DNA from: Clostridium amylolyticum
Lineage (GTDB): Bacteria > Bacillota > Clostridia > Clostridiales > Clostridiaceae
NCBI RefSeq assembly: GCF_900142075.1
Contig: NZ_FQZO01000004.1
Location: 186,001 to 250,000, forward strand
Reading direction: 5' to 3'
Length of the DNA stretch: 64,000 bases
How positions within the stretch are numbered: position 1 is the stretch's first letter; every line of letters starts with the position of its first letter. Below are positions 50,444 through 59,313 of the stretch, piece by piece. The translations under genes were made by a program, and so were the position numbers. The notes beneath the pieces were generated by a model, which had not been told where the DNA came from, ran no database searches, and worked only from the letters and a program-made list of their open reading frames with translations.

Positions 50444-50489
50444 AAGTTTTTAGTGAGGGTGGGAGAGGGGCTTCGCAAAGGATGAGACG
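50444..50489 (+). promoter_or_regulatory. G-rich 5' leader of the purine permease, possible structured element
   Basis: CACTAAGTTTTTAGTG forms a hairpin and is followed by three G runs (GAGGGTGGGAGAGGGG), unusual in this AT-rich DNA. No known riboswitch core (purine, preQ1 or others) is recognisable. Confidence 0.35.
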
Positions 50490-51791
50490 ATGAATAATAA
50501 ACTAATTGATTTTTTTGATTTTAATTTACATGATACTAATATGAAGAAAGAGTTCATGGCTGGACTAACCACTTTTTTTGCAGTTGTTTATATAATAGCA
50601 GTTAATTCTTCCATACTAGCAGATTCAGGAATGCCCCGTGAGGCTACTGTAATTTCTACCATACTAGCTTCTAGTTTGGGGTGTATCATTATAGCCTTTT
50701 ACTCTAATACCCCACTGGTTATGATTCCAGGTATGGGGGTAAATGCTATGTTTACATATACTATAGTGAATAATTTAGGTCTTAGTTGGCAAAGTGCCTT
50801 AGGAACTGTTATGATGGCTGGTATTATATTTGCCATCACAGCCTTTACACCTTTAGGAAACATTTTAAAAGAAGCTATTCCAGATTCACTTAAAGATTCT
50901 ATAAGTGTGGGTATAGGACTTCTTCTTACAGTATTAGGACTTCAAAAAAGCGGACTTATTGTGTTAAGCCCTACTTCTTTCGGTGCACTAGGCAAGCTTT
51001 CTAGTTTTAATGTGCAAATGTCTATATTAATACTTATAATAGCAATAATACTCTTTGCAAAAAATGTACCAGGTAACTTTTTAATTACTATAGTTGTAGG
51101 AACCTTATTGAGCATATTAACAGGTATTAATAGTGTGGACTCTTCCCAAGGCTTTAAGTTTTCTTTAGGAAATTACAGTTCAATTTTTATGAAATTAAGC
51201 TTTAAGGATATATTAACAGTACCTTTTTGGGTGGGTTCATTATCCTTAGCAATGGTTTTAATATTCAGTAACATAGGAGTAATAAATGCTTATGTAAACG
51301 GAATGCTTAAATCCCCTGAGAAATATGATAAAAGCTTTAAAGCTAATGCGTTATCAGCTTTAAGCTGTGGACTACTAGGAACAAGCCCTACGGTTACCTC
51401 TGCTGAAAGTGCCGCTGGTATAGCAGCAGGTGGTAAAACTGGTTTTACTTCACTAACCACAGCAGTGTTATTTCTATTATCCATACCCTTTATCCCCTTT
51501 ATAAAATTGATACCAGATAACGCAGTAGCTCCTATATTCATAATAATTGGCTATTTAATGCTTCAAAATATATCAGCTATAAACTTTAAAGATGTTACAG
51601 AAGGGATTCCTGCCTTCTTAACCATAGCTGTGATACCTTTTTCCTCTGATATAGTAAATGGTATGGCCTTCGGCTTTATAGCCTACCCCATATTAAAGTT
51701 ATTTTCCGGAAAAAAATCTCAAGTAAAACCAGCATTATATGTAATAGCATTATTGTTTTGTATATATTTCATATTAAAAGCTAAGTTTTAA
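50490..51791 (+). CDS. NCS2-family purine permease (AzgA/PbuG-like)
   Basis: A 433-residue transporter of the NCS2 family, AzgA branch, with about 13-14 helices. Family motifs: VAVYIIAVN-type start, GMGVNAMFTYTIV, the TVLGLQKSGLIVLS region, and GTSPTVTSAESAAGIAAGGKTG with the conserved Glu. These proteins move adenine, guanine or hypoxanthine with protons. A G-rich leader and AAAGGATGAG site precede ATG 50490. A good terminator follows. Confidence 0.93.
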   Translation: MNNKLIDFFDFNLHDTNMKKEFMAGLTTFFAVVYIIAVNSSILADSGMPREATVISTILASSLGCIIIAFYSNTPLVMIPGMGVNAMFTYTIVNNLGLSWQSALGTVMMAGIIFAITAFTPLGNILKEAIPDSLKDSISVGIGLLLTVLGLQKSGLIVLSPTSFGALGKLSSFNVQMSILILIIAIILFAKNVPGNFLITIVVGTLLSILTGINSVDSSQGFKFSLGNYSSIFMKLSFKDILTVPFWVGSLSLAMVLIFSNIGVINAYVNGMLKSPEKYDKSFKANALSALSCGLLGTSPTVTSAESAAGIAAGGKTGFTSLTTAVLFLLSIPFIPFIKLIPDNAVAPIFIIIGYLMLQNISAINFKDVTEGIPAFLTIAVIPFSSDIVNGMAFGFIAYPILKLFSGKKSQVKPALYVIALLFCIYFILKAKF

Positions 51792-51800
51792 CTACAAAGA

Positions 51801-51836
51801 AATAGTGAAGTTTGCATAGCAAGCTTCACTATTTTA
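51801..51836 (+). terminator. Rho-independent terminator of the purine permease gene
   Basis: A 15-base-pair hairpin (AATAGTGAAG...CTTCACTATT, inner GU pair, loop ATA) followed by TTT. It is also usable in reverse for the flavodoxin gene. Confidence 0.78.
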
Positions 51837-51840
51837 TGCT

Positions 51841-52308
51841 CTAATGTGAAAATTTTAGAATGTCCAGTACATTGATACTGTTATTATCTATGTCCTTTTT
51901 CTTATATTCTACTTGAAAAATAGGCTCTTTATGAAGCATAGCTTTTATTTCATCTTCTGCTGCTTTATAAGAACTGCTGTTGTGAGTAACAATAATTCCA
52001 TAATCATTTATCTTATCACTATACTTTTGTAAATAAGTTCTTACAGGACTACTTATATTACCAACCCATAAAGGTGTAATAATAATGGTTATATTATAAT
52101 TTTGTGGATTATATTTAGCTTTATTTATGGTGCAGGTACTCTTTTTTATTCCTTGCCATGCTGATTTAATATACCCTGATATACCCTTTCTTTTTTCTTT
52201 CTCATTTATTTTTTCTACCATACATTTATAGTGCTTATTTAGCTCTAAAGCTACCTTTTCACTTCTTCCAGTTCTAGTAAAGTAAACTACTAGTATATTA
52301 TCCTTCAT
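51841..52308 (-). CDS. Flavodoxin-fold protein
   Basis: 155 residues. It starts ILVVYFTRTGRSEKVA, the FMN phosphate-binding loop of flavodoxins, and carries TPLWVGNISSPVRTYLQ in the second flavin loop and YGIIVTHNSSS. It is a flavodoxin-like redox protein or a quinone/FMN reductase-like protein of the flavodoxin fold; the first is more likely to serve as an electron carrier. Start ATG 52308 has GGTGAAAT before it. No partner gene is adjacent. Confidence 0.85.
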   Translation of the reverse strand: MKDNILVVYFTRTGRSEKVALELNKHYKCMVEKINEKEKRKGISGYIKSAWQGIKKSTCTINKAKYNPQNYNITIIITPLWVGNISSPVRTYLQKYSDKINDYGIIVTHNSSSYKAAEDEIKAMLHKEPIFQVEYKKKDIDNNSINVLDILKFSH

Positions 52309-52522
52309 CTCATTTCACCCATTTTAAAAATTATAAATATCAGCTTGAAATTTCTAGTTAATTTTATCATAGCATTTGTTCAATGTATATTAATATTAAT
52401 TATTATTAACATTATTTTAGTAAAACTTTGATACTCAATATAGGCTATTTAATGGTTTTTATTATATACTTGTGCTATAAAATCTTAAATTATATAATCT
52501 AATGGTAAGGCAGGTGTTAATA

Positions 52523-53419
52523 ATGGACTTAATAAAAGTAAAAGGTAATTCTTATTACATACAGGCGCCTACTAGTATAGGTGTATACACATTTAAAAAT
52601 AAAAACTGCATGATGGTGGATACTGGTAACAATAATACTTCAGCAAAAAAAATTGAAGATGCCTTAATTCAAAACAATCTTCACCCCAAATATATTTTTA
52701 ATACTCATGGTCATTTGGATCACTGTGGAGGAAATAACTATTTTAATGACAATTATCCAGGTATAATTACTTATAGTACTTTTAAAGAAAAATTATTTAT
52801 GGAAAATAACGATTTAATGCCTTATGCTCAATTTGGCTCTTTTCCTGCTAGAGAAATAAAAAAAAGTTCAAAAAGTATAAAGGTAGATTATGTAGTAGAA
52901 TATGGTATAAACAAAATAAATGACGAAAAATTAGAATTTATGCCTTTGCCAGGACATTCCATAGAACAGGCAGCTATGATTACCCCTGATAAAGTATGCT
53001 ATTTAGGAGATGCTATTTTTAGCCATTCAACCTTGATGAAGTATCCTTTACCTTACTACTACAATATATTGGAAGTCTTAAATTCTTTAGATAAAATTAA
53101 AGAAATAGACTGTGATTACTTTGTGGTAAGTCATGGTGATAAACTATATAATAAAACTGAGATTCTTGAACTATGCAATGTGAATATAAATAATATACAT
53201 AAATATATTAATGACATATCAGAAGTCCTATCTCAGCCTCTATCTAAAGAGGAAGTTTTAGAAAATATAGCTGTACTTAATGATATTAATATGAATTTTC
53301 AGGAATATTATATAAATCTATCTGCTATATCAGCATTTATTGCCTTTCTTTATAATAATGGCACTTTGAATTTTAGTATAGAAAATGGAAAGTTATATTA
53401 CTATACAAAGGAAAAATAA
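52523..53419 (+). CDS. Metallo-beta-lactamase-fold hydrolase
   Basis: About 298 residues. The metal motif HGHLDHCGG is complete (THGHLDH, residues 61-67), with PLPGHSIEQAAM and VSHGD supplying the further ligands and YLGDAIFS the bridging Asp. Family functions range from thioesterase/glyoxalase to RNA processing; this one is a general MBL hydrolase. ATG 52523 follows AGGTG; the earlier in-frame start at 52502 has no site. The 3' end overlaps the convergent gene at 53373 by 47 bases. Confidence 0.87.
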   Translation: MDLIKVKGNSYYIQAPTSIGVYTFKNKNCMMVDTGNNNTSAKKIEDALIQNNLHPKYIFNTHGHLDHCGGNNYFNDNYPGIITYSTFKEKLFMENNDLMPYAQFGSFPAREIKKSSKSIKVDYVVEYGINKINDEKLEFMPLPGHSIEQAAMITPDKVCYLGDAIFSHSTLMKYPLPYYYNILEVLNSLDKIKEIDCDYFVVSHGDKLYNKTEILELCNVNINNIHKYINDISEVLSQPLSKEEVLENIAVLNDINMNFQEYYINLSAISAFIAFLYNNGTLNFSIENGKLYYYTKEK

Positions 53420-53756
53420 AATACAATATTACTCCAGTGATATGTATAACATTTATAAGAAGATATAATGTTATAACTGGCAGTAAAATTTTATTAGATA
53501 TTATTAAGAGATTAATGGAAGACTTTTTCACTCTATTATATACTACTGATAATAATAATAAAGGAAGGAGGATTTTTACAATAATCATCTTAAAATTACT
53601 ATAGGCTATTTTATTCATAACAGGATTTACTTCCAAGAAAACTCCTGTTTTTAATAAGGTTCTAGTAAAAACAGCATCTGTAAAATTTAAAAGATATAAT
53701 AATACAAATCTTTTTCTTAAAGCAAAAATAGCATTAATCTTAATACTTTCTTCCAT
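53373..53756 (-). CDS. DUF5658-like small membrane protein
   Basis: 127 residues with three or four helices. It carries YLLNFTDAVFTRTLLKTGVFLEVNPVMNK, the course of DUF5658 proteins (LNxxDAxxT...ExNPxM). The function of the family is unknown. Its last 15 codons overlap the 3' end of the convergent MBL gene. Ribosome site AAAGGAG precedes ATG 53756. Confidence 0.72.
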   Translation of the reverse strand: MEESIKINAIFALRKRFVLLYLLNFTDAVFTRTLLKTGVFLEVNPVMNKIAYSNFKMIIVKILLPLLLLSVVYNRVKKSSINLLIISNKILLPVITLYLLINVIHITGVILYFIFPLYSNITFHFLY

Positions 53757-53857
53757 GAATAATTTCTCCTTTTATAAACTACAATTTATTAAAACCTAAT
53801 ATATTATGTGTTTTAAAATGTAAATTATTCATCAATTATCCATCATAATATTATTAA

Positions 53858-53890
53858 AAGAGCACATACCTTATATTAGTATGTGCTCTT
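53858..53890 (-). terminator. Terminator of the nitroreductase gene
   Basis: AAGAGCACATAC pairs with GTATGTGCTCTT around a nine-base loop, followed by TTTT on the minus strand. Confidence 0.85.
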
Positions 53891-53900
53891 AATTATTTGA

Positions 53901-54689
53901 CTATTTAACTTTTATAGTGATAACGTATTGAAGGCCTTTTCTCTTTGGCAAGTCTTGATTTATAAATTCTACTTTAAAGCCCTTATATTCACACATTAAT
54001 TTAAGATGGCATAATGCGATACCCATATCTAATTTACTAAAGTGAGCTAAATTTCGTGTTATTATGTTTCCCTCAGTAACATAGGCATGAATTTCACTAT
54101 GATCTTTATAGAATCTCCAGGGTTGAAAATTTACAGCAGAAGGAGCACGTCTAACCCCTTGAAAAATTTCTTCCCAAGTATCATTAAGAGTCCCTAAAGC
54201 TATATATTCTAATTCCTTCCTCTTATGACCGCTGCTTAATTCTATGTTAAAGATATTACTATCTTCTGGATAGCCAAAGGCTATGAGTACAACCGGCTTC
54301 TGATTTTCTGGTATTTCTACTATACCATTTAACAGCTCTTTTTTAATGGCCCCTCCTATCCAGCAAGTTCCTAATCCCATATGGGTAAGGTCTAACACTA
54401 ATTTTTCAAAAGCAAAACCTATATTTTCGTGAAATCCTTCTTTCTCTTCTGAAGTTACCACTATATAGTGAGGGGCTTCTATCTTTCCGTAGCTACCAAT
54501 AATACCTTTGCTAATCTTTTGAATTTCTACGCCATTTTCTACTAAAAGTCCCTGCATTTTTATTTCTTTATACAGAGGAGTTACATTTTTAATTAGCTCT
54601 TTTATCTCTAAGAGCCTTTCTTTTTCTATAGGTTCGCCTTTATACTTTCTTATAGACTTTCTTTTATATATAATATTTTTAATATTCAT
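53901..54689 (-). CDS. Nitroreductase-family protein (TM1586-like)
   Basis: About 262 residues. It begins IYKRKSIRKYKGEPIEKERLLEI, the FMN-binding start of nitroreductases. The second half repeats the fold (GTCWIGG, RRAPSAVNFQPWRFYKD), which is the double-domain form of TM1586-like proteins. It probably uses FMN; the natural substrate is unknown. ATG 54689 has GGAAAGGA before it; the frame's extension to 54773 has none. Confidence 0.85.
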   Translation of the reverse strand: MNIKNIIYKRKSIRKYKGEPIEKERLLEIKELIKNVTPLYKEIKMQGLLVENGVEIQKISKGIIGSYGKIEAPHYIVVTSEEKEGFHENIGFAFEKLVLDLTHMGLGTCWIGGAIKKELLNGIVEIPENQKPVVLIAFGYPEDSNIFNIELSSGHKRKELEYIALGTLNDTWEEIFQGVRRAPSAVNFQPWRFYKDHSEIHAYVTEGNIITRNLAHFSKLDMGIALCHLKLMCEYKGFKVEFINQDLPKRKGLQYVITIKVK

Positions 54690-54762
54690 ATCTATTTTCC
54701 TTTCCAAATATTTATATAACTCAATTATAAGTCTATATTGAAAATATCGGAATACCTTTATG

Positions 54763-54803
54763 CAAAAATACACCTAATTATTATGACTTTAGGTGTATTT
54801 TTG
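54763..54803. terminator. Terminator between hcp and the nitroreductase gene
   Basis: CAAAAATACACCTAA pairs with TTAGGTGTATTTTTG around an eleven-base loop. T runs on both sides; it ends hcp on the minus strand. Confidence 0.85.
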
Positions 54804-54845
54804 TATTAATATTATGGCTAAACTTTTATTTTTACTATTTAAACC

Positions 54846-56504
54846 TTATCCAAGTATCTCTTTTAGATCTTGTTCTACAGTAGTTACCGGTGCAATTCCA
54901 AAGTTTTCCACAAGCACATTTAACACATTTTCAGAGATAAATGCAGGAAGTGATGGTCCTAATTTAATATTCTTTATGCCTAAGGAAAGTAAAGTTAATA
55001 ATATACATACTGCCTTTTGCTCATACCAAGATAATATCATAGATAATGGTAGATCATTTACACCGCAGTTAAATGCTTCTGAAAGAGCTAGTGCAATCTT
55101 AATTGCTGAGTACGCATCATTACATTGTCCTACATCTAGTAATCTTGGAAGACCTGCTACTGTTCCAAAATCAAGTTTGTTAAATCTATATTTACCGCAA
55201 GCCAAGGTTAAAATCACAGTATCTTGTGGTAGAGCTGTGGCTAAATCAGTATAATAATTTCTACCAGATTTTGCTCCATCACAACCTCCTATTAAGAAGA
55301 AATGCTTAATTGATCCATTCTTAACAGCATCTATTATTTCTGCTGCATAGCTTAAAGTTGCATTGTGTCCAAAGCCCACTAATATGGTCTTTTCTTCTTC
55401 CTCTTCAGTAAAACCTCCTAAAGATAGTGCCTTTTCAATAATAGGAGTAAAATCTTTAACTCCATTATTTTCATCAATATGCTGTGCACCTGGCCATGCT
55501 ACTACACTGGTAGTGTAAATTCTATCCATGTAGTTTTCCCTTGGTTTTTGAATACAGTTTGTAGTCATAAGTACGCAGCCTGGTATTCCATCAAATTCTT
55601 TTTGTTGATCCTGCCATGCACCGCCATAGTTACCTACTAAATGCTTATATTTATGAAGTTCAGGGTAAGCATGGGCTGGAAGCATCTCTCCATGAGTGTA
55701 TATATTTATTCCCTTACCTTCTGTTTGCTCTAATAAAGCCTTAAGATCCTTTAAGTCATGTCCAGAAACTATGATAAATGGTCCTTTTTTCTTAGTAACA
55801 GCTACTTTTGTAGGAGTAGGATGACCATAAGATTCTGTATTAGCCTTATCTAATAGTTCCATTATTTTAAAGTTAACTTGTCCCAACTCCATATTTAACC
55901 CTACCCATTGCTCCACTGTAAGTGTGGTATCTAAAGTTGAAGCTAGCCCTTTATAGAAGAATTTATTTACTTCTTTATCTGTATATCCTTGTACTGCTGC
56001 ATGGTGTCCATATGCCGCCATACCTTTTAATCCATATATCAAAAGCTCTCTTAATGAAGTTATATCATCATTTTCATTTAATGCTAAAATACCTATCTTT
56101 TTAGCATCTGCTACCATAGCTACAACTCCTTCTGGAGCCATATAATCCGCATGAATGTTTGATGCAGCCTCCTCTGATAAAGCTTTAATTTCTCTTTTTA
56201 TTTCATTTGCTTTTAAAATCACTTCAGCAATTACTTTTTCATCAAAACTAACATTAGTTAATGTAGTAAACAATCCATCCATAACAAATTTATCCATGTC
56301 ATTACTTAAAGCTACTCCCTTTTCCATAGCTTTATAACCATAATAACCTATTCCTTTTAACTGATATATTAATAAATCTTGTAATGCTGCTACTTCAGGA
56401 TTTTTTCCACACACACCGAATTTGGTACAACCAGTTCCAGCGGCTCTTTGTTCACATTGAAAGCAAAACATATCTGGGTTACTTAAATTCATTTCTTTTA
56501 ACAT
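54846..56504 (-). CDS. hcp: Hydroxylamine reductase (hybrid-cluster protein)
   Basis: A 552-residue Hcp. The N-terminal Fe-S cluster motif is Cys14, 17, 26 and 32 (C-x2-C-x8-C-x5-C). Hybrid-cluster ligands are seen in GHNATLSYAAE, LIGGCDGAKSGRNYY, LTLACGKYRFN, and LPRLLDVGQCNDAYSA. It reduces hydroxylamine and is now linked to nitric-oxide defence; it needs an electron donor. No Hcr or adjacent regulator is seen. GGAGG precedes ATG 56504, and a palindromic candidate activator site lies upstream. Confidence 0.96.
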   Translation of the reverse strand: MLKEMNLSNPDMFCFQCEQRAAGTGCTKFGVCGKNPEVAALQDLLIYQLKGIGYYGYKAMEKGVALSNDMDKFVMDGLFTTLTNVSFDEKVIAEVILKANEIKREIKALSEEAASNIHADYMAPEGVVAMVADAKKIGILALNENDDITSLRELLIYGLKGMAAYGHHAAVQGYTDKEVNKFFYKGLASTLDTTLTVEQWVGLNMELGQVNFKIMELLDKANTESYGHPTPTKVAVTKKKGPFIIVSGHDLKDLKALLEQTEGKGINIYTHGEMLPAHAYPELHKYKHLVGNYGGAWQDQQKEFDGIPGCVLMTTNCIQKPRENYMDRIYTTSVVAWPGAQHIDENNGVKDFTPIIEKALSLGGFTEEEEEKTILVGFGHNATLSYAAEIIDAVKNGSIKHFFLIGGCDGAKSGRNYYTDLATALPQDTVILTLACGKYRFNKLDFGTVAGLPRLLDVGQCNDAYSAIKIALALSEAFNCGVNDLPLSMILSWYEQKAVCILLTLLSLGIKNIKLGPSLPAFISENVLNVLVENFGIAPVTTVEQDLKEILG

Positions 56505-56547
56505 TATCTTACCTCCTAAAAACTTTACCGATTTAGTACACTTTTAT

Positions 56548-56587
56548 TTTATAAGTTATATTAAATAAAATCGGTAACAAAAGTTAC
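56548..56587 (-). promoter_or_regulatory. Candidate hcp promoter with CRP/FNR-type palindrome
   Basis: GTAACTTTTGTTAC on the minus strand (56587-56574) is a perfect 5-4-5 palindrome. A TATAAA box (56553-56548) is placed so that the palindrome is centred near -40 of the start, fitting class II activation by an HcpR-like protein. Separately, TTACCGATTT / AAATCGGTAA form an inverted pair at 56525-56534 and 56568-56577. Confidence 0.55.
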
Positions 56588-56686
56588 AGTTTTAAAATAA
56601 AAATATAAATTAGCAAATAAAAAGGACTTTTGGACTTTAAATACGTTGTTAATTGTAAAGAGCAACTTTTAAGGAGTGAAACTTTA

Positions 56687-57220
56687 GTGTATAAGAGGTT
56701 AATATCCATACTTTCCCTATTCTTTATAGGTATGATTATAAGTGCCTGCAATTTAAAAAGTCCTATTAATAAAGAAGCAAATAGTTATACCCTTATTGAA
56801 AAAGAAAATTCCGCCCCCATATATGATGCTAAGACTGATAAAATAGTAGCTCAAGCCTATAAAAATTTCCATATATCTTTAGATAAAGTTAAAGCTAACA
56901 GAGCTTATTTTTCATTATCTATACATGAAAACCCTAATGGTAATCCTACAAATAAAGAATTTTATATTCCAATAAAGTATCTAAAAAAAACTTATAAAGA
57001 TCCTTTTTTAATATTAGAAATAATATCAACAGATATGTTATCTCTAAAAGAAAATGCTGAAATATACGACGATAACGATAACCCCATTGCTAAGTTTACT
57101 GAAAATATTGGAGCCATGAGATTTATTCAAAAAACAGATAAAGGTTATCAGCTCGTTATAGCTAATAACCTTGTATATATTAAAGAAGGAGATATTATAA
57201 TTATTCCTCAAAAGCAATAG
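56687..57220 (+). CDS. Lipoprotein of unknown function
   Basis: About 177 residues. GTG 56687 follows AAGGAG by ten bases; the longer frame from TTG 56630 has no ribosome site. The signal ends ISAC (Cys21), a lipobox. The mature part is beta-rich with YFSLSIHENPNGNPTNKEFY and IYDDNDNPIAKF, without a recognised motif. It is divergent from hcp and ends at a terminator. Cell-surface location is the only firm statement. Confidence 0.7.
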   Translation: MYKRLISILSLFFIGMIISACNLKSPINKEANSYTLIEKENSAPIYDAKTDKIVAQAYKNFHISLDKVKANRAYFSLSIHENPNGNPTNKEFYIPIKYLKKTYKDPFLILEIISTDMLSLKENAEIYDDNDNPIAKFTENIGAMRFIQKTDKGYQLVIANNLVYIKEGDIIIIPQKQ

Positions 57221-57265
57221 ATATTTTAAATCTTTTTTAATAATAGTTTTCTTCCAAGTGAAAAT

Positions 57266-57304
57266 AAAAGCTCTGTGTAATTTAGTACATTACACAGAGC
57301 TTTT
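57266..57304. terminator. Bidirectional terminator
   Basis: A 16-base-pair stem (AAAAGCTCTGTGTAAT and its complement) with a seven-base loop between the lipoprotein gene and the V-ATPase operon end. Confidence 0.88.
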
Positions 57305-57308
57305 ATTC

Positions 57309-57923
57309 CTATTTTCTATTTTTCTTTTTTACTACCTTAAGTCTAAAGAATTCTTCTCTGTCTTTTTCATCTAATACATTAGATATAAACCTTACAATTT
57401 CCTTAAACTTAGGTATTTGTATATTCTGAAGAGCATTAGCTCTCTTCTGAGTCTTCTTTACCTCTATAGCCAGCTTATATACTGCATTCTCTACTTCTGC
57501 CAGTTCATAGGTTAAGTATTTAACCTCATTAAACTTTTGAAAGGCCTCATCTACAGCAGAGTTACTCCTATATATGCCATAGGCTGGTTTAATAGGCTTT
57601 ATTTCATATTTTACTTCTGGTACTTCCACTCCCATAACGGAGCGGTAAATAACTTCATAATCATTAGTTTCAGGTATAGCCATAGCTATATCTTCCAAAG
57701 TATTGATACCAATACTGATGTTAGCATGCCTTAAGGCTTCATAAGCCTCCTGGAAAGTTATGTTAATCTTATCTTGGAGAGCCTTAACTCTGTTCATATA
57801 AGACATCATTTCTCTTATAAGTACATTTCTTTTTTTATCTAAAAGTTCAAAACCCTTTTGAGAAAATTCTAGTGAACTTTCAGCTGACATCAGGTTGGAT
57901 TTGGTAGGTGCTATATTTTCCAT
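57309..57923 (-). CDS. atpD: V-type ATPase subunit D (central stalk)
   Basis: 204 residues, helical coiled-coil at both ends, as expected for the rotor subunit D (SLEFSQKGFELLDKKRNVLIRE at the start; KKTQKRANALQNIQIP near 160). It lies eight bases after subunit B and is the last gene of the operon. The start ATG 57923 has AGGTGAT before it. Confidence 0.95.
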   Translation of the reverse strand: MENIAPTKSNLMSAESSLEFSQKGFELLDKKRNVLIREMMSYMNRVKALQDKINITFQEAYEALRHANISIGINTLEDIAMAIPETNDYEVIYRSVMGVEVPEVKYEIKPIKPAYGIYRSNSAVDEAFQKFNEVKYLTYELAEVENAVYKLAIEVKKTQKRANALQNIQIPKFKEIVRFISNVLDEKDREEFFRLKVVKKKNRK

Positions 57924-57931
57924 AAAATCAC

Positions 57932-59305
57932 CTATCCTTTATAATATTTATCTAAAGTTTTCTGTGAAATTCTATCTAATTCATTTGTAGGTAGTATGGA
58001 TAATATCTCCCAAGCCAAATCTAAAGTTTCATCTATATCTCTATTTTCGTCATAATCCTGTCTTAAGAATTTATCTTCAAATAATCTTCCAAATTCCATA
58101 AATATCTTATCGGTTTCTGAAAGTTCATCTTCCCCTATAACCTGAGCTAAAGCCTGAACATCCTGAACTCTAGAATAGGCTGAAAATATTTGGTTTGATA
58201 CTTCAGCATGGTCTTCTCTTGTATATCCTTCTCCAATACCATCTTTCATAAGTCTTGACAAAGAAGGTAGTATGTTAACAGGAGGATACACATTTCTTTG
58301 CTGTATTCCTCTACTTAAAACAATCTGCCCTTCAGTTATATATCCAGTAAGGTCAGGTATTGGATGAGTTATATCATCATTGGGCATAGTCAGTATAGGA
58401 ATCTGAGTTATACTTCCTTTACTTTCATTCATCATACCAGCTCTTTCATATAAGGAAGCTAAGTCAGAATATAAATAACCTGGATATCCCTTTCTGCTGG
58501 GAACTTCTTCTCTTAAGGAAGATAGTTCTCTAAGTCCTTCACAGTAGCTTGTAATATCCGTTAATATAACAAGTACATGCATACCTTCCTCAAAAGCTAA
58601 ATATTCTGCTGCCGTAAGGGCACATCTAGGAGTAATGATCCTTTCTACTATAGGGTCATCCGCTAAATTCGTAAACATTACAACCTTTTGTTGAACTCCT
58701 GCTTCTTTAAAACTTTTTCTAAAGTAATTTGCATCGTCATTCTTTATTCCCATGGCTGCAAATACTATACAGAAGTTCTCCCCTTCATCAGCACTGATTT
58801 TTGCTTGCCTAACTATTTGAGCTGCTAAATCATTGTGTGCCATACCGCTTCCAGAAAATATAGGAAGCTTCTGTCCTCTTATTAAGGTTGCAAGACAATC
58901 TATGGAGGAAATCCCTGTTTGAATAAAGTTTCTTGGATATTTTCTAGCTACAGGGTTTAAAGGTCTACCATTTACATTGTATCTTCTAGAGGAATAAATA
59001 GGACCACCCTCATCCCTAGATTCTCCTACTCCATTAAATTCTCTTCCTAGCATATCTTTAGAAAGTGGTATTTCAAAAGGCTTCCCAGTAAAGTGCACTG
59101 AAGTATTTTCCACAGAAATTCCTAAAGTAGGCTCGAAAACCTGAATAACAGCTTTGTCACCTTCAATCTGAACTACTCTACCTTTTCTAGTTCTTCCATC
59201 ATCTAGAAGTATTTCCACTATTTCATCATAAGCCACATTTTCTACTTCAGATAGTATTATTAAAGGGCCTTGAACTTTATCCAATCTTAAATATTCTTTT
59301 TTCAT
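57932..59305 (-). CDS. atpB: V-type ATPase subunit B (non-catalytic)
   Basis: 457 residues. Regulatory nucleotide-site subunit: the P-loop position reads FSGSGMAHN, without a Walker lysine, and VFAAMGIKNDDANYF follows. ARKYPRNFIQTGISSIDCL and GSITQIPILTMPNDD are family motifs. It alternates with A in the hexamer. It follows A by eight bases. Confidence 0.97.
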   Translation of the reverse strand: MKKEYLRLDKVQGPLIILSEVENVAYDEIVEILLDDGRTRKGRVVQIEGDKAVIQVFEPTLGISVENTSVHFTGKPFEIPLSKDMLGREFNGVGESRDEGGPIYSSRRYNVNGRPLNPVARKYPRNFIQTGISSIDCLATLIRGQKLPIFSGSGMAHNDLAAQIVRQAKISADEGENFCIVFAAMGIKNDDANYFRKSFKEAGVQQKVVMFTNLADDPIVERIITPRCALTAAEYLAFEEGMHVLVILTDITSYCEGLRELSSLREEVPSRKGYPGYLYSDLASLYERAGMMNESKGSITQIPILTMPNDDITHPIPDLTGYITEGQIVLSRGIQQRNVYPPVNILPSLSRLMKDGIGEGYTREDHAEVSNQIFSAYSRVQDVQALAQVIGEDELSETDKIFMEFGRLFEDKFLRQDYDENRDIDETLDLAWEILSILPTNELDRISQKTLDKYYKG

Positions 59306-59313
59306 ATTATCAC

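Noticed and set aside
50355..50489. Purine riboswitch before the purine permease
   Set aside because: The purine aptamer loops and core are not present, and the G-rich leader fits no riboswitch I can name.
54793..55254. A 153-codon plus-strand frame overlapping the 3' part of hcp
   Set aside because: Antisense to a well-supported hcp gene, begins in a terminator hairpin, and shows no motif.
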